Positions 28,867 through 37,572 of a stretch of 64,000 nucleotides of DNA are shown one piece after another. The position numbers were made by a program, and so were the translations under genes. The notes under the pieces are model-generated. The model was not told the DNA's origin. It saw nothing but the letters and a program-made list of their open reading frames with translations, and did no database searches. Origin of the DNA: Psychromonas sp. B3M02 (lineage in GTDB: Bacteria > Pseudomonadota > Gammaproteobacteria > Enterobacterales > Psychromonadaceae); the NCBI RefSeq assembly GCF_003318165.1, contig NZ_QOCB01000013.1, positions 24,280 through 88,279 of the forward strand, in the 5' to 3' direction. Numbering within the stretch: position 1 is the first letter of the stretch; the number at the start of each line of letters is the position of its first letter.

Positions 28867-28974
28867 TTCTGGGTAATGGTTAATCCACCAATCATCGCAG
28901 CCTTTTTCTTTATACAGCGTAATTGTCTTCTCCAAATATTCTGAGACTAATTGTAGAACGATCTGGACATCCAT
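28861..28974 (-). pseudogene. Short open frame ending in the attC site (remnant of a previous cassette gene)
   Basis: 37-codon frame MDVQIVLQLVSEYLEKTIT..., ending GCDDWWINHYPEI, whose TAA stop lies within the inverse core of the attC-like site. The composition looks like genuine protein C-terminus. There is no ribosome site before the ATG, and the frame is closed by a stop about 10 codons upstream, so it is probably the tail of a gene whose 5' part was lost. I do not recognise the family. Confidence 0.4.
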
Positions 28975-29009
28975 TAATTTATTATAATGATAATACGATT
29001 TCGGTTATC

Positions 29010-29033
29010 AAAAAGCTAAGTAAAAAGCTAAGT
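29010..29033. repeat. 12-bp tandem duplication
   Basis: AAAAAGCTAAGT is repeated twice head to tail (29010-29021 and 29022-29033), upstream of the cassette remnant. A slippage-type duplication; no function proposed. Confidence 0.8.
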
Positions 29034-29117
29034 GAACAATACACATTGTTGAACTATTCGAGATAATACGTTTAATTTAGAAGAAAAATCTTAAACATAT
29101 CAATTTTTGTATGCGGA

Positions 29118-29146
29118 AATGCTTAGCGAGCGCTAATTAGGGCATT
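29118..29146. repeat. REP-like palindrome downstream of the transposase gene
   Basis: TTAGCGAGCGCTAA (29123-29136) is nested in AATGC / GCATT (29118-29122 and 29142-29146). A second palindrome, ATTAGCTAAT (29170-29179), overlaps the transposase stop codon. Hairpins like these beside a RAYT gene are the usual substrates of that family; the link here is inferred. Confidence 0.5.
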
Positions 29147-29174
29147 ATTGTTAATGAAATAAACTACCGATTAG

Positions 29175-30167
29175 CTAATGCAGCCGTAATTGATTTTTAC
29201 TGGCTATCCAACGCTTTCCTGTGTGGCTTGCATAAACGGCTAATGCTTCTAACGACCCGACCGCTCCGTGATAATCTTTACCAAAGCGACTGGCTAGTGA
29301 TAACCAAGTGTCATCATCTAACCCAAGCTGAGAGAGTATGCTAGGACGATGCATTGAAATAGCGCCACGTTTATCCTCCCTTATAATACGACCACTCCAA
29401 TCCACTAACTCAATATAATCTAATAGCGAAAATGGAATACCTCGTGTTGATTGTTCGTTTTCATCACCTATAAAACCAAATAAAGGTTTTTTAGTAAAAG
29501 TATATGCTAGTGGCTTTTCGTTTTGTTGGGCAACACCATGAATGCGCTCATAAGCAGACGTATATTCAGAGGTCTCTACACTATCACTGATTTTTGCTCG
29601 TACTGGATTTAAATCCACATAAGCCATACAAGTTAACAAGGCATCTTCATCTAGTAGCGCTTGAGATTTAAAACGCCCTTCCCAGAAACGACCTGAGCAT
29701 TCATCTTCTTTATTGGCTTTACGTGCGATGAATTCGTTTAAACAACGCATAAACCATGAGATATCAGCGAGCCTATCTCTCCAATTATCAATAATAGATA
29801 ATGCCACTTTATTTTCTGCTTCTGATATGGTTTGTGTTGATTGCCAACGTTCAACTAATACAGGCTTTGAATATAGCTGACACCAGCGTTCACAAACTTC
29901 CTCATGACTTAGCGCTTCATTGGATGCTTCATCGACATGTAACACCAGATGATAATGATTGGACATAATAGCATAGGCACAAATATCAATACTAAACAGC
30001 GAAGCAAGGTAATGCATTCGTTCAACCACCCATTGACGCCTATGCTCAAAAGACTTTTCAGTGTATTTATCTTCCCCGCACAAATAAGCGCGGCGAACAC
30101 AGCGTGAAATACAATGGTAATAAGGCGTATCAGATAACGATACTTGTGATTGGCGGGATTGAGTCAT
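29175..30167 (-). CDS. REP-associated tyrosine transposase (Y1 / IS200-like family)
   Basis: 330 aa single-strand DNA transposase of the RAYT type. The metal-binding HUH motif is SNHYHLVLHV with His71 and His73. CMAYVDLNPVRA in the middle carries the catalytic-tyrosine helix typical of these proteins, and the N-terminal DTPYYHCISRCVRRAYLCGE is diagnostic. A strong GGAGGT ribosome site lies 9 nt before the ATG. The gene is complete, with no frameshift. It is flanked by palindromes downstream and a pair of 13-bp direct repeats upstream. RAYTs mobilise or maintain REP hairpins rather than acting as normal insertion sequences. Confidence 0.88.
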   Translation of the reverse strand: MTQSRQSQVSLSDTPYYHCISRCVRRAYLCGEDKYTEKSFEHRRQWVVERMHYLASLFSIDICAYAIMSNHYHLVLHVDEASNEALSHEEVCERWCQLYSKPVLVERWQSTQTISEAENKVALSIIDNWRDRLADISWFMRCLNEFIARKANKEDECSGRFWEGRFKSQALLDEDALLTCMAYVDLNPVRAKISDSVETSEYTSAYERIHGVAQQNEKPLAYTFTKKPLFGFIGDENEQSTRGIPFSLLDYIELVDWSGRIIREDKRGAISMHRPSILSQLGLDDDTWLSLASRFGKDYHGAVGSLEALAVYASHTGKRWIASKNQLRLH

Positions 30168-30247
30168 AAAAAACTACCTCCTAAATGCAACAATAAGCTC
30201 ATTTAAAAGATAGTTTACGTTTTAAATTAATTCAAAATTGATGGGTG

Positions 30248-30277
30248 TCCAGCATTCCCTGCTCTCCAGCATTCCCT
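30248..30277. repeat. Two 13-bp direct repeats upstream of the transposase gene
   Basis: TCCAGCATTCCCT occurs at 30248-30260 and 30265-30277, a 17-bp period, directly between the transposase and the SHOCT lipoprotein gene. It is preceded by GGGTGT at 30243-30248. It may mark the end of a mobile unit. Confidence 0.6.
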
Positions 30278-30282
30278 TACGA

Positions 30283-31026
30283 TTATAACGACTCAATAAT
30301 TTCTTTCTTTTTGCTTTTAAACTCTTCTTCGTTTATTAAGCCTGAGTCTTTAAGTTCCTTAAGACTTTTCAATCGTTCTAAAATAGACGCATCAGAACTC
30401 TCTTTTTTAGCTGACTTAACTAAATTAGTTGAATTTTTTTTCTGTGGTAATTCTACATTAAAAAGCATAACTTGACTTTTCAAGAGTGCATCTTCAATTG
30501 CACGTCTACCTGCAATACCATGCTCAGAAAGCTTTTCACTTGTACTTGCACCACCAGTGCCGACTGCCCGTGGTTCACTGATTATTTTCCCATCAACACT
30601 AGTTATTGTATTAGTTAGATCAACTGAGAAATTTGTTGGTGGCCATGTAAAGAAACCAGTACTACCTGATGTAGTGATTATTTTCGGTGTTAATATTAAG
30701 TCTATTTTATTTTGCAACTGGGAATCACTTTTATCGATAGAATCCAATTTTGTTACTGATACAAAAACATTTGATAACATAGCTTTGTAACCCTTTTCTA
30801 TGTCTCGATAAGGATAATATCTTACATTATCTCCGCCACCGCCAAGTGTGGTAACTTCCAATGCTTTATCTTTAGGCGAAATATAATACCCTACGGTATA
30901 TTCTCGATTATCATTTGATGATAAGTTTGATGATATTTTTTGCTCATCTGGTGAGATTATGATTGGATGAGCACATCCTGTAAGCAGAGCAGAGATTACC
31001 ATAATTGCAGAACAATTTAATTTCAA
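30283..31026 (-). CDS. SHOCT-domain lipoprotein
   Basis: 247 aa predicted lipoprotein. The signal peptide MKLNCSAIMVISALLTGC ends in an LTGC lipobox. The middle part (about residues 40-180) is beta-rich and not recognised. The C-terminal 30 residues, LERLKSLKELKDSGLINEEEFKSKKKEI, are a clear SHOCT (short C-terminal) domain, usually an oligomerisation or DNA/membrane-associated element. Start is TTG with AAGGAAG 7 nt upstream. It lies between the transposase and the gene-poor region before the polysaccharide genes, an accessory setting. Function unknown. Confidence 0.78.
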   Translation of the reverse strand: MKLNCSAIMVISALLTGCAHPIIISPDEQKISSNLSSNDNREYTVGYYISPKDKALEVTTLGGGGDNVRYYPYRDIEKGYKAMLSNVFVSVTKLDSIDKSDSQLQNKIDLILTPKIITTSGSTGFFTWPPTNFSVDLTNTITSVDGKIISEPRAVGTGGASTSEKLSEHGIAGRRAIEDALLKSQVMLFNVELPQKKNSTNLVKSAKKESSDASILERLKSLKELKDSGLINEEEFKSKKKEIIESL

Positions 31027-31614
31027 AATATTACTTCCTTAAATGTATAAAAAAATATTGAATTTTGTCAACACCAATGGCTGACGAATTTGTCATCGCT
31101 AGATTATAAAAAAACCTAACATCTTATTAGATAACAAAATGCCACATTTCAAGCGTAAAGATGACAAAAATCTAATGATTAATAATAGACCTAGACTACT
31201 GCAATTATCATTTTAATCAATAATTTAAAATTAAAGATGAAATATAAGTCATGTAAAAAGACGACAAAATGCAATATTGACGGCGGAAATGTTGTAAATA
31301 CTCTAGGTGTATAAATAAACGTATATTTCTTTATCGTAAACTCACTGAATAACTCTTCTATCCAATTAAGAAAATACAAATAGAAACTTTGGTTTCAGCT
31401 TTCTACTGGTTTAAAAAAAGTAACCCACCGACAAAGCGATACTAGTAATAATAAGATTAAAGTAGATTGGACAAACGTAAGCATTAATTAATACTAAGTC
31501 TTTATTGCTCTAAGTATATAAGTGCCGACGGAGGATCGCGGAAACGAGGTAAAGTCAAAACAAGCAGGCTGAAGCCAGCGCCCCTAAAACCCATATATCA
31601 TGAGTTGTGTACTA

Positions 31615-31646
31615 AGCTAAAAAATTGTTATAACAACTTTTTAGCT
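31615..31646. repeat. 32-nt near-perfect palindrome
   Basis: Arms AGCTAAAAA / TTTTTAGCT, one A-C mismatch, then TTGTT / AACAA around an AT centre: 14 of 15 pairs form. A-tract and T-tract lie within the stem rather than after it, so it is not a normal terminator. Confidence 0.7.
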
Positions 31647-31662
31647 GCAACAAGGCCTATTC

Positions 31663-31755
31663 AATGCCGCGACTAAAAACCTAGCTGGACCACGAAAAAC
31701 GTTAAAATATGAAACAGGGCTAAAGAGAATGGCTCAAATCAACGGGAGTGATTAA
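31663..31755 (+). pseudogene. Possible C-terminal remnant of an IS30-like transposase
   Basis: A 30-codon frame reading NAATKNLAGPRKTLKYETGL, then KRMAQINGSD and a stop. The PRKTLKYET stretch resembles the NNRPRKTLGYKTP segment near the end of IS30-family transposases. There is no start codon and no upstream domain, so if real it is a decayed fragment. The match is by eye and short. Confidence 0.35.
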
Positions 31756-31861
31756 CCAACACACTTTTTACTGTGCCTAATATTCAGACATAATACTTAT
31801 GTAAATAATCATTTAGTAAGAACATCAAGATCAATCCTTTTCTTTATCACCAATAGCAATA

Positions 31862-33262
31862 TTAATAAGCATTCTTATCTCTAAAGCCACGGACTATGGT
31901 TAAGCAAATAATTTTGAGATCAAAACTAATTGACCAGTTACGGATATACTCTAAATCAAATTCAACACGTTTTTGCATTTTAACTAGGGTATCTGTCTCG
32001 CCTCGCCAGCCGTTAATTTGCGCCCAGCCTGTGATGCCTGGTTTGACTTTATGGCGCAACATATAATAGTCCACCAGCTTTCGGTACTCTTCATTATGTG
32101 CAACAGCATGAGGACGTGGGCCAACTAATGACATGCTGCCAAACAACACATTAATGAATTGAGGTAATTCATCCAAGGAAGTTTGACGCAATATTGCCCC
32201 TAACTTAGTGATACGGACATCGTTGCGTACGGCTTGGTTCACTACTTTGCCATTTTCCATGGAGTGCATGGATCGGAACTTCCATACCTGTATCGCTCGA
32301 CCATCTAACCCATACCGTAGTTGTTTAAATAAAACAGGCCCTCTAGAATCGATTTTTATTAACAAGGCGATTAATAACATAGGTAGTGCAATAATCGTTA
32401 GTATCACTAATGAACCAAGGATATCTTCAAGTCGTTTTAATAATCTTGAGGGGCCGGTCATTGGCGACTCATAAACACTGATTGTTTGAATGGCACCAAG
32501 GTGTGATAAACGAGCATTCAATAAGTTAAAGGTAAAAAAGTCGGGCACAATAAACACATCAATGGTGGTATCGCCTAAAGATCTCAACACCCCTTCTATA
32601 CGCTTTTGGGCAGCTAAAGGTAATGCGATATAAATAACCTCGATCCCTCCCGCTTTTGCGAGCTCAATACCTTGATTAATACCACCTAATAAATGCTCTT
32701 TGTATTTAGTGGGTGAGCGAGTATCAGCTCGGTCATCATAGAAGCCAGTTAATATATAACCCGTCTCAGGCTTATTAATGAATTGTTCAGCCAGTAATAC
32801 CCCTGATTGGGTTAAACCAAAAATCGCCACTTTACGTGTATAAAACCCAGCTTGACGACGTTTGTAAAGAAACAGGTAAAGCAGGAAGCGCCAACCCGCG
32901 AGGGCAATACTATTAAAAACAATCCATAACCCCACAATTAGTCGAGAGATATCTAAACTGGTTTTACTAAAAAACAGGAAAATAACCACACAGAACACAC
33001 CTGCTACCCAACATAGGAAGGTATAACTGGCGATTCGAGAGAACTCACCAAGGCGCCAACAACGATATAGTTGATAACTTTCAGCGGCAAATAAGAAGCC
33101 GATTGAGGCAATCAAGCCAACGACTAAGTAGGTATGAATATAGGCTTCTTCTCGTAGCGAGAGGATCAGAAATAAGCTTGTTTGAATAATGAGGAAATCA
33201 ATACATCGGTATAGTGCTGAATAGGCATTGGCACTATCTTTTACATAGCGAGGCTCAGACAT
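31862..33262 (-). CDS. Undecaprenyl-phosphate glycosylphosphotransferase (WcaJ family)
   Basis: 466 aa polytopic membrane enzyme that starts polysaccharide repeat-unit synthesis by moving a sugar-1-phosphate from a UDP-sugar to undecaprenyl phosphate. Four membrane helices occupy the first 125 residues, followed by a CoA-binding-like Rossmann domain (KVAIFGLTQSGVLLAEQ). A further membrane segment at about 285-310 leads into the catalytic bacterial sugar transferase domain: GPVLFKQLRYGLDGRAIQVWKFRSM, RQTSLDELPQFINVLFGSMSLVGPRPHA and KVKPGITGWAQINGWRGET. AAGGAGAG precedes the ATG. It follows wecB-wecC across a MITE-like repeat. The sugar (glucose, galactose or an amino sugar) cannot be told from sequence. 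Confidence 0.92.
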   Translation of the reverse strand: MSEPRYVKDSANAYSALYRCIDFLIIQTSLFLILSLREEAYIHTYLVVGLIASIGFLFAAESYQLYRCWRLGEFSRIASYTFLCWVAGVFCVVIFLFFSKTSLDISRLIVGLWIVFNSIALAGWRFLLYLFLYKRRQAGFYTRKVAIFGLTQSGVLLAEQFINKPETGYILTGFYDDRADTRSPTKYKEHLLGGINQGIELAKAGGIEVIYIALPLAAQKRIEGVLRSLGDTTIDVFIVPDFFTFNLLNARLSHLGAIQTISVYESPMTGPSRLLKRLEDILGSLVILTIIALPMLLIALLIKIDSRGPVLFKQLRYGLDGRAIQVWKFRSMHSMENGKVVNQAVRNDVRITKLGAILRQTSLDELPQFINVLFGSMSLVGPRPHAVAHNEEYRKLVDYYMLRHKVKPGITGWAQINGWRGETDTLVKMQKRVEFDLEYIRNWSISFDLKIICLTIVRGFRDKNAY

Positions 33263-33281
33263 CTACTCTCCTTAGCAAATG

Positions 33282-33473
33282 AGACCAATTATATAAAATA
33301 AGTAACCTAAATGTTGCTAAGGAAAATAGTGTAGATTTAAACGAAGTTGAACCTGTCGAAGAGTTAACAAAAGGTATTAACTCTTTAATGGTTGTTCCTT
33401 TCAAGAAACGTACAACGAAGCAATAAATTATTTACACAAGCAAAATAGATCAATTAATAAATATTATTGGTAT
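33282..33473 (+). repeat. MITE-like element, copy D
   Basis: 192-bp copy in the wecC-wcaJ gap. Left end AGACCAATTATATAAAATAA, right end ATTATTGGTAT, with the internal segments TGGTTGTTCC, ACAACGAA and GCAAAATAGATCAATTA shared with copy A at 55158-55319 in the same orientation. It contains an internal GAGTTAA / TTAACTC stem. It has no coding capacity. Confidence 0.72.
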
Positions 33474-33499
33474 TAACTTGCTTCATTATGGCGCAAAAG

Positions 33500-34750
33500 T
33501 TAAATAATGCCTCGGGTGTCTATCACAACTTTGGTAGCAAATTTAGTACGGTCGGTTGCTTTGAATTGTTTATGGTCCACTAACACAACGATCACATTCG
33601 CTTTTTCCAATGCATCTTCGAGTGTGGTTAATTTCACACCAGACTTAGATAAGGACGCAGGTAAGGTTTTAATATTTGGCTCAACGGCAAGAATATCACC
33701 AAAACCTTTAGCAACCAGATCTTCCACAATGTCCAATGCAGGACTTTCACGTAGGTCATCAATGTCTGCTTTAAATGCTAACCCCAAGCAAGCAATCATA
33801 GGGTGTTTGAATTGATCAGCCGCTTTATAAATTTGATCAACTACGTAATGTGGTTTGGCATCGTTAGTTAAACGCGCTTGTTTGATTATATTCGCCTGTT
33901 CAGGACAGCTATCAACGATAAACCATGGGTCAACAGCAATACAATGCCCACCAACACCCGGACCAGGGTTTAAAATATTCACTCGCGGATGGCGGTTGGC
34001 TAGTTTAATTAACTCCCACACATTGATTTTCAATTGGTCACAAATCACCGATAACTCATTCGCAAAAGCAATATTCACATCGCGAAATGAGTTCTCTGTT
34101 AATTTTGCCATCTCAGCAGTACGCGCATTGGTCACAATGCACTCACCACGTACAAATTTTGCATATAACATGGTCGCTAACTTGCTACATGTACTCGACA
34201 TCCCACCAATAACACGGTCATTAGACACAAGTTCATGCAACACATGTCCAGGCAATACACGCTCTGGACAATGTGCAACTTTAATATCAGCAAGGTCACC
34301 TTTATCTTGCGGGAAAGACAGGTCTGGTCGAGCTGCTTTTAACCAAGCAGCTAATTTTTCAGTCGTCCCCACTGGCGAAGTTGACTCTAAAATAACTAGG
34401 TTACCTTTAGCGAGTACTGGCGCAATCATCTGAGCAGCAGATTCAATGAAAGAGATATCGGGAGTAGGTATTCCGCCTTCGTTTAACGTTAAAGGAGTAG
34501 GTACTGCAACCATAAATACATCAGCAGGCTCTGCTTTAGTTGTCGCACGTAATTTACCTGTGGTGACCACACTGCGCACCACGATATCTAAATCAGGTTC
34601 AACAATATGAATTTTACCAGCGTTGATCGTTTCAACAGCTTCACTATTTACATCTACACCTATTACATCCATACCGCGTGAAGCGATCACTGCAGCAGTG
34701 GGTAATCCAATATATCCTAGTCCAATCACTGAGACCGTCTGAAATGGCAT
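33500..34750 (-). CDS. wecC: UDP-N-acetyl-D-mannosamine dehydrogenase
   Basis: NAD-dependent oxidation of UDP-ManNAc to UDP-ManNAcA, a precursor for enterobacterial-common-antigen-like or capsular polymers. 416 aa (E. coli 420). The N-terminal Rossmann motif VIGLGYIGLPTAAVIASRG, then HIVEPDL, VPTPL, ESTSPVGTTEKLA, the GPGVGGHCIAVDPWF block with the catalytic cysteine, and LAFKADIDDLRESPAL all align by eye with WecC. It follows wecB by 2 nt, indicating an operon, with an AAAGGA ribosome site. Confidence 0.95.
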   Translation of the reverse strand: MPFQTVSVIGLGYIGLPTAAVIASRGMDVIGVDVNSEAVETINAGKIHIVEPDLDIVVRSVVTTGKLRATTKAEPADVFMVAVPTPLTLNEGGIPTPDISFIESAAQMIAPVLAKGNLVILESTSPVGTTEKLAAWLKAARPDLSFPQDKGDLADIKVAHCPERVLPGHVLHELVSNDRVIGGMSSTCSKLATMLYAKFVRGECIVTNARTAEMAKLTENSFRDVNIAFANELSVICDQLKINVWELIKLANRHPRVNILNPGPGVGGHCIAVDPWFIVDSCPEQANIIKQARLTNDAKPHYVVDQIYKAADQFKHPMIACLGLAFKADIDDLRESPALDIVEDLVAKGFGDILAVEPNIKTLPASLSKSGVKLTTLEDALEKANVIVVLVDHKQFKATDRTKFATKVVIDTRGII

Positions 34751-34752
34751 AA

Positions 34753-35874
34753 TTAATCCTTTAATAATTCGTTTACTATTCGTGCACAGGCTAAACCATC
34801 CCCATAGGGGTTATGTGCTTTAGCCATGGTTTGATAACTGTCTTTTTCTGTTAATAACAGCAAGGTTTCCTCAGTAATACTTTGCACATTTGTCCCAACT
34901 AACTTTACTGTGCCAGCAGTAATTGCTTCAGGACGTTCCGTGGTGTCCCGCATCACAAGTACAGGCTTACCTAAAGATGGCGCTTCCTCTTGTACACCGC
35001 CAGAATCCGTGATGATTAAATAACACCGAACCATCAAGTAAACAAAAGGTAAATACTCTTGAGGTTCAATTAAATATACGTTGTTAAATTTACCTAATAA
35101 GCGGTTAACAGGCTCTCTCACATTAGGATTTAAATGCATCGGGTATACTATTTGTACGTCAGGCTGTGCTTTGGCAATATTGGCTAAGGCTTCACAAATA
35201 CGTTCAAATCCATTCCCAAAACTTTCTCGTCTGTGGCCTGTCACTAAGATCATCTTTTTATTTTTATCTAAAAAGGAGAATTGAGCATCCAAATGCTGTT
35301 GTAAACGAGTGTCAGACAGTAATTTATTTTTTACCCATAACAATGCATCTATAACGGTATTACCTGTTACCGTAATATGCGCATCTGGCACATGCTCTTT
35401 TTCTAGGTTCTTTTTGGATAATTCAGTAGGTGCAAAATGATAACGGGTTAATACTGCCGTCAATCTTCTGTTCGCCTCTTCAGGCCAAGGGGAATAAAGG
35501 TTACCTGTACGCAAGCCTGCCTCTACATGACCTATTTTAATATTATTATAGAATGCAGCTAATGAAGCAGAGAAAGTAGTGGTTGTGTCGCCATGTACCA
35601 ACACAACATCAGGTTGAAACTCATCAAGGACAGGTTTTAAACCACCTAAAATGCCTTCGGTCACATCAAATAGGTCCTGCCCCATTTTCATAATGTTTAA
35701 ATCATAATCTGGAGTAATAGCAAATAGAGCTAATACCTGATCTAGCATTTCTCTATGCTGAGCCGTGACGCAGACTTTACTCTCTATATTTGGTTCAGCC
35801 GCTAATCGATGGACTAGTGGCGCCATTTTAATCGCTTCTGGACGAGTCCCAAAAACGGTTAATACTTTTTTCAT
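34753..35874 (-). CDS. wecB: UDP-N-acetylglucosamine 2-epimerase (non-hydrolysing)
   Basis: Interconverts UDP-GlcNAc and UDP-ManNAc, feeding WecC. 373 aa (E. coli 376). Conserved blocks are [78 protein letters not shown] and the [27 protein letters not shown] stretch carrying the UDP-binding residues. It is the first gene of wecB-wecC; no JUMPstart-type element was found upstream. With wecC it supplies UDP-ManNAcA. Confidence 0.96.
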   Translation of the reverse strand: MKKVLTVFGTRPEAIKMAPLVHRLAAEPNIESKVCVTAQHREMLDQVLALFAITPDYDLNIMKMGQDLFDVTEGILGGLKPVLDEFQPDVVLVHGDTTTTFSASLAAFYNNIKIGHVEAGLRTGNLYSPWPEEANRRLTAVLTRYHFAPTELSKKNLEKEHVPDAHITVTGNTVIDALLWVKNKLLSDTRLQQHLDAQFSFLDKNKKMILVTGHRRESFGNGFERICEALANIAKAQPDVQIVYPMHLNPNVREPVNRLLGKFNNVYLIEPQEYLPFVYLMVRCYLIITDSGGVQEEAPSLGKPVLVMRDTTERPEAITAGTVKLVGTNVQSITEETLLLLTEKDSYQTMAKAHNPYGDGLACARIVNELLKD

Positions 35875-36122
35875 GAATCACCCATTGAAATGGTATTAAT
35901 TATAATAAGAACGACATAAATTGGGAAAGTAGAGAATACTTCCCTGTACATAAAGACAAGAAAACCAATCAATAGGACGCTAAGGACGGTTAATAAGATA
36001 ACATTCTTGTAATATATATAAAAAGTCAATTTTTTAGAGATGCAGTATACAAATTATGCCCACTTAAGTATCTACTCATTAAGATAGAGAAATACACCTA
36101 ACTAGCTATTCTCTCATGATAT

Positions 36123-36347
36123 TTAATGATGAAGACAGGTTAAACTTTGAAACTTATTTTCATCTGTTAGCTGTAACTCAAAGTACCCTCTTACTCCTAA
36201 TTGCGTAAAGAATGGGACAAAGCGCATTGCAGGCAACTGAATAGTCGCGCCTTGTTCACTGCGTACTTTAACCACTGTGTTAGGTACTCGGTATAACTTT
36301 TCAAACTCTTGATAATTGATATTAATTCTAAAATGGTATGACTGCAT
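36123..36347 (-). CDS. DUF2835 family protein
   Basis: 74 aa conserved protein of unknown function, common in Vibrio-like marine gammaproteobacteria. The family pattern is visible: YHFRININYQEFEKLYRVP, then VVKVRSEQGATIQLPAMRFVPFFTQLGVRGYFELQ. The start at 36347 overlaps the cmoM stop codon (TAATG), so the two are coupled; an upstream in-frame start at 36413 would lie deep inside cmoM and is not preferred. Confidence 0.82.
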   Translation of the reverse strand: MQSYHFRININYQEFEKLYRVPNTVVKVRSEQGATIQLPAMRFVPFFTQLGVRGYFELQLTDENKFQSLTCLHH

Positions 36348-37147
36348 TAACTTTCCCTCGCTAAGGTTAAATGCGTATATCGCCCCAAGGAAGCATAGGG
36401 CTCTTGGTGACAATAGGTCATTTCCATACTTAAAATCTGTTCAAAATCATTTTCAGCCACCTCAGGTGATTTCATATAATCGTGAATAACACGCACTCCA
36501 GTTTTACGTAGGGTTTGCATCTTAGCTTGTGTAAGCCAATCTACCACATCTCTTTCATATAGCGGGTTAGTTGGCGATAAACGCACTACTTTTTTGCGAG
36601 GCATGCCTAATTCTACAAAATTCAAGTTACCTGATACTAGATTAAAAAAGCGTTGTGCTTCCTTGTTATAAAACATCAATGACAACAAACCATCATCCTT
36701 AAGCCAATCTAACAAGTTTAATAAGGTGGCTTTCGGTTCTGCTAACCACTCTAATACGGCATGATTAAGAATAAGATCAAATTGCCCAGAAACATATTCT
36801 GGAAGCGATTGAATTGAGCAATGTAATAAGGTCACATTGTGTTGATAATCTTGTCCTTCCAGCTGTTTTTTTGCTACTTTTAATAATTCACCAGAAATAT
36901 CACATAACACAACTTGGTGTCCTAATGCGGCGAGTTTTTGACTAAAAAAACCAAAACCTCCACCTGCATCTAAGACTCTAAGAACAGGTTTATTTAAGCG
37001 CTGTATACAATATTCCAGTTCTCGCCAAACCACTTCTTTACGGATTTCACCTTTGTCACTCCCGTAAATGTTTTTTACAAATTTTTCTGCGATTGGGTCA
37101 AAATTATGGTCACTCACTGCTATTTCTCGTCTATTCTTTAAAGCCAT
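36347..37147 (-). CDS. cmoM: tRNA 5-carboxymethoxyuridine methyltransferase CmoM
   Basis: SAM-dependent enzyme (266 aa; E. coli CmoM/SmtA 261) that methyl-esterifies cmo5U at position 34 of some tRNAs, giving mcmo5U. NFDPIAEKFVKNIYGSDKGEIR at the start, VLRVLDAGGGFGFFSQKLA (SAM-binding glycine loop), HAVLEWLAEPKATL, LSLMFYNK and TGVRVIHDY align by eye with the E. coli protein. It is divergent from elyC, the same neighbour as in E. coli. The upstream region carries a MITE-like repeat only 6 nt beyond its start codon, so the promoter must lie in or beyond that element. Confidence 0.9.
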   Translation of the reverse strand: MALKNRREIAVSDHNFDPIAEKFVKNIYGSDKGEIRKEVVWRELEYCIQRLNKPVLRVLDAGGGFGFFSQKLAALGHQVVLCDISGELLKVAKKQLEGQDYQHNVTLLHCSIQSLPEYVSGQFDLILNHAVLEWLAEPKATLLNLLDWLKDDGLLSLMFYNKEAQRFFNLVSGNLNFVELGMPRKKVVRLSPTNPLYERDVVDWLTQAKMQTLRKTGVRVIHDYMKSPEVAENDFEQILSMEMTYCHQEPYASLGRYTHLTLARES

Positions 37148-37153
37148 TAACTC

Positions 37154-37326
37154 ATACCAATCATGCTAATTAACGGTTCTATTTACTGGTTAAAAATTTA
37201 CTGGTTAAAAACTTATTTATGCGTTGTTATTTCATTCATAGAGTAACTGTTTAATTAAAATGACGCCTTACACTGAGTCAGTTTTTCTGCGCAAATTAAG
37301 CTCATTTACTTTAATATGATTGGTAT
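37154..37326 (-). repeat. MITE-like element, copy B
   Basis: 173-bp element bounded by ATACCAATCATG and ATGATTGGTAT (inverted ends), in reverse orientation to copy A. The right-hand internal block GACGCC...TTTTTCTGCGCAAA matches copy A in reverse complement. A 15-bp direct duplication, TTTACTGGTTAAAAA (37182-37196 and 37197-37211), explains its extra length. It lies immediately upstream of cmoM. Confidence 0.75.
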
Positions 37327-37572
37327 AAGCTAGTATACGGGATATAACTGAATTATTGTTAACAATCATCAACATAAGCCAATGAGCTTATTACTAAATT
37401 GACTATTCACTTAGTGTTATAAAAAGTGATATTGTAGAGCAAGTCATTTCTAAAAAATACCTAACAAAGTGAGCTAAATAAAAACAGTCAACGTATTATG
37501 CTAATTGATTAACAATAACGCTAAGCTATTGATTAAAATATTTTAAATATATAAATAACAAAAGGAAGCACA
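37327..37572. other. Rest of the cmoM-elyC intergenic region
   Basis: Together with copy B this makes a 425-bp divergent gap. The remainder is AT-rich, with no reading frame or strong hairpin; it should hold the elyC promoter, but I cannot assign -35/-10 with confidence. Confidence 0.5.

Larger units (their letters stand above)
31027..31861. other. Gene-poor stretch between the lipoprotein and sugar-transferase genes
   Basis: About 835 bp without a supportable gene. The first half is AT-rich and unremarkable. Positions 31520-31760 are less AT-rich and hold a 30-codon minus-strand frame (31502-31594), a 32-nt palindrome (31615-31646) and a short transposase-like remnant (31663-31755). It looks like decayed mobile DNA. 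Confidence 0.6.

Noticed and set aside
31191..31379. 62-codon minus-strand frame in the gene-poor stretch
   Set aside because: Low-complexity hydrophobic sequence, no ribosome site and no similarity I recognise; likely chance.
33855..34433. 192-codon open frame antisense to wecC
   Set aside because: It lies entirely within wecC, has no ribosome site and no recognisable motif. The wecC frame is strongly supported on the other strand.
35875..36122. JUMPstart/ops element upstream of wecB
   Set aside because: Looked for GGCGGTAGCGT-type sequence on the minus strand before wecB and found none.
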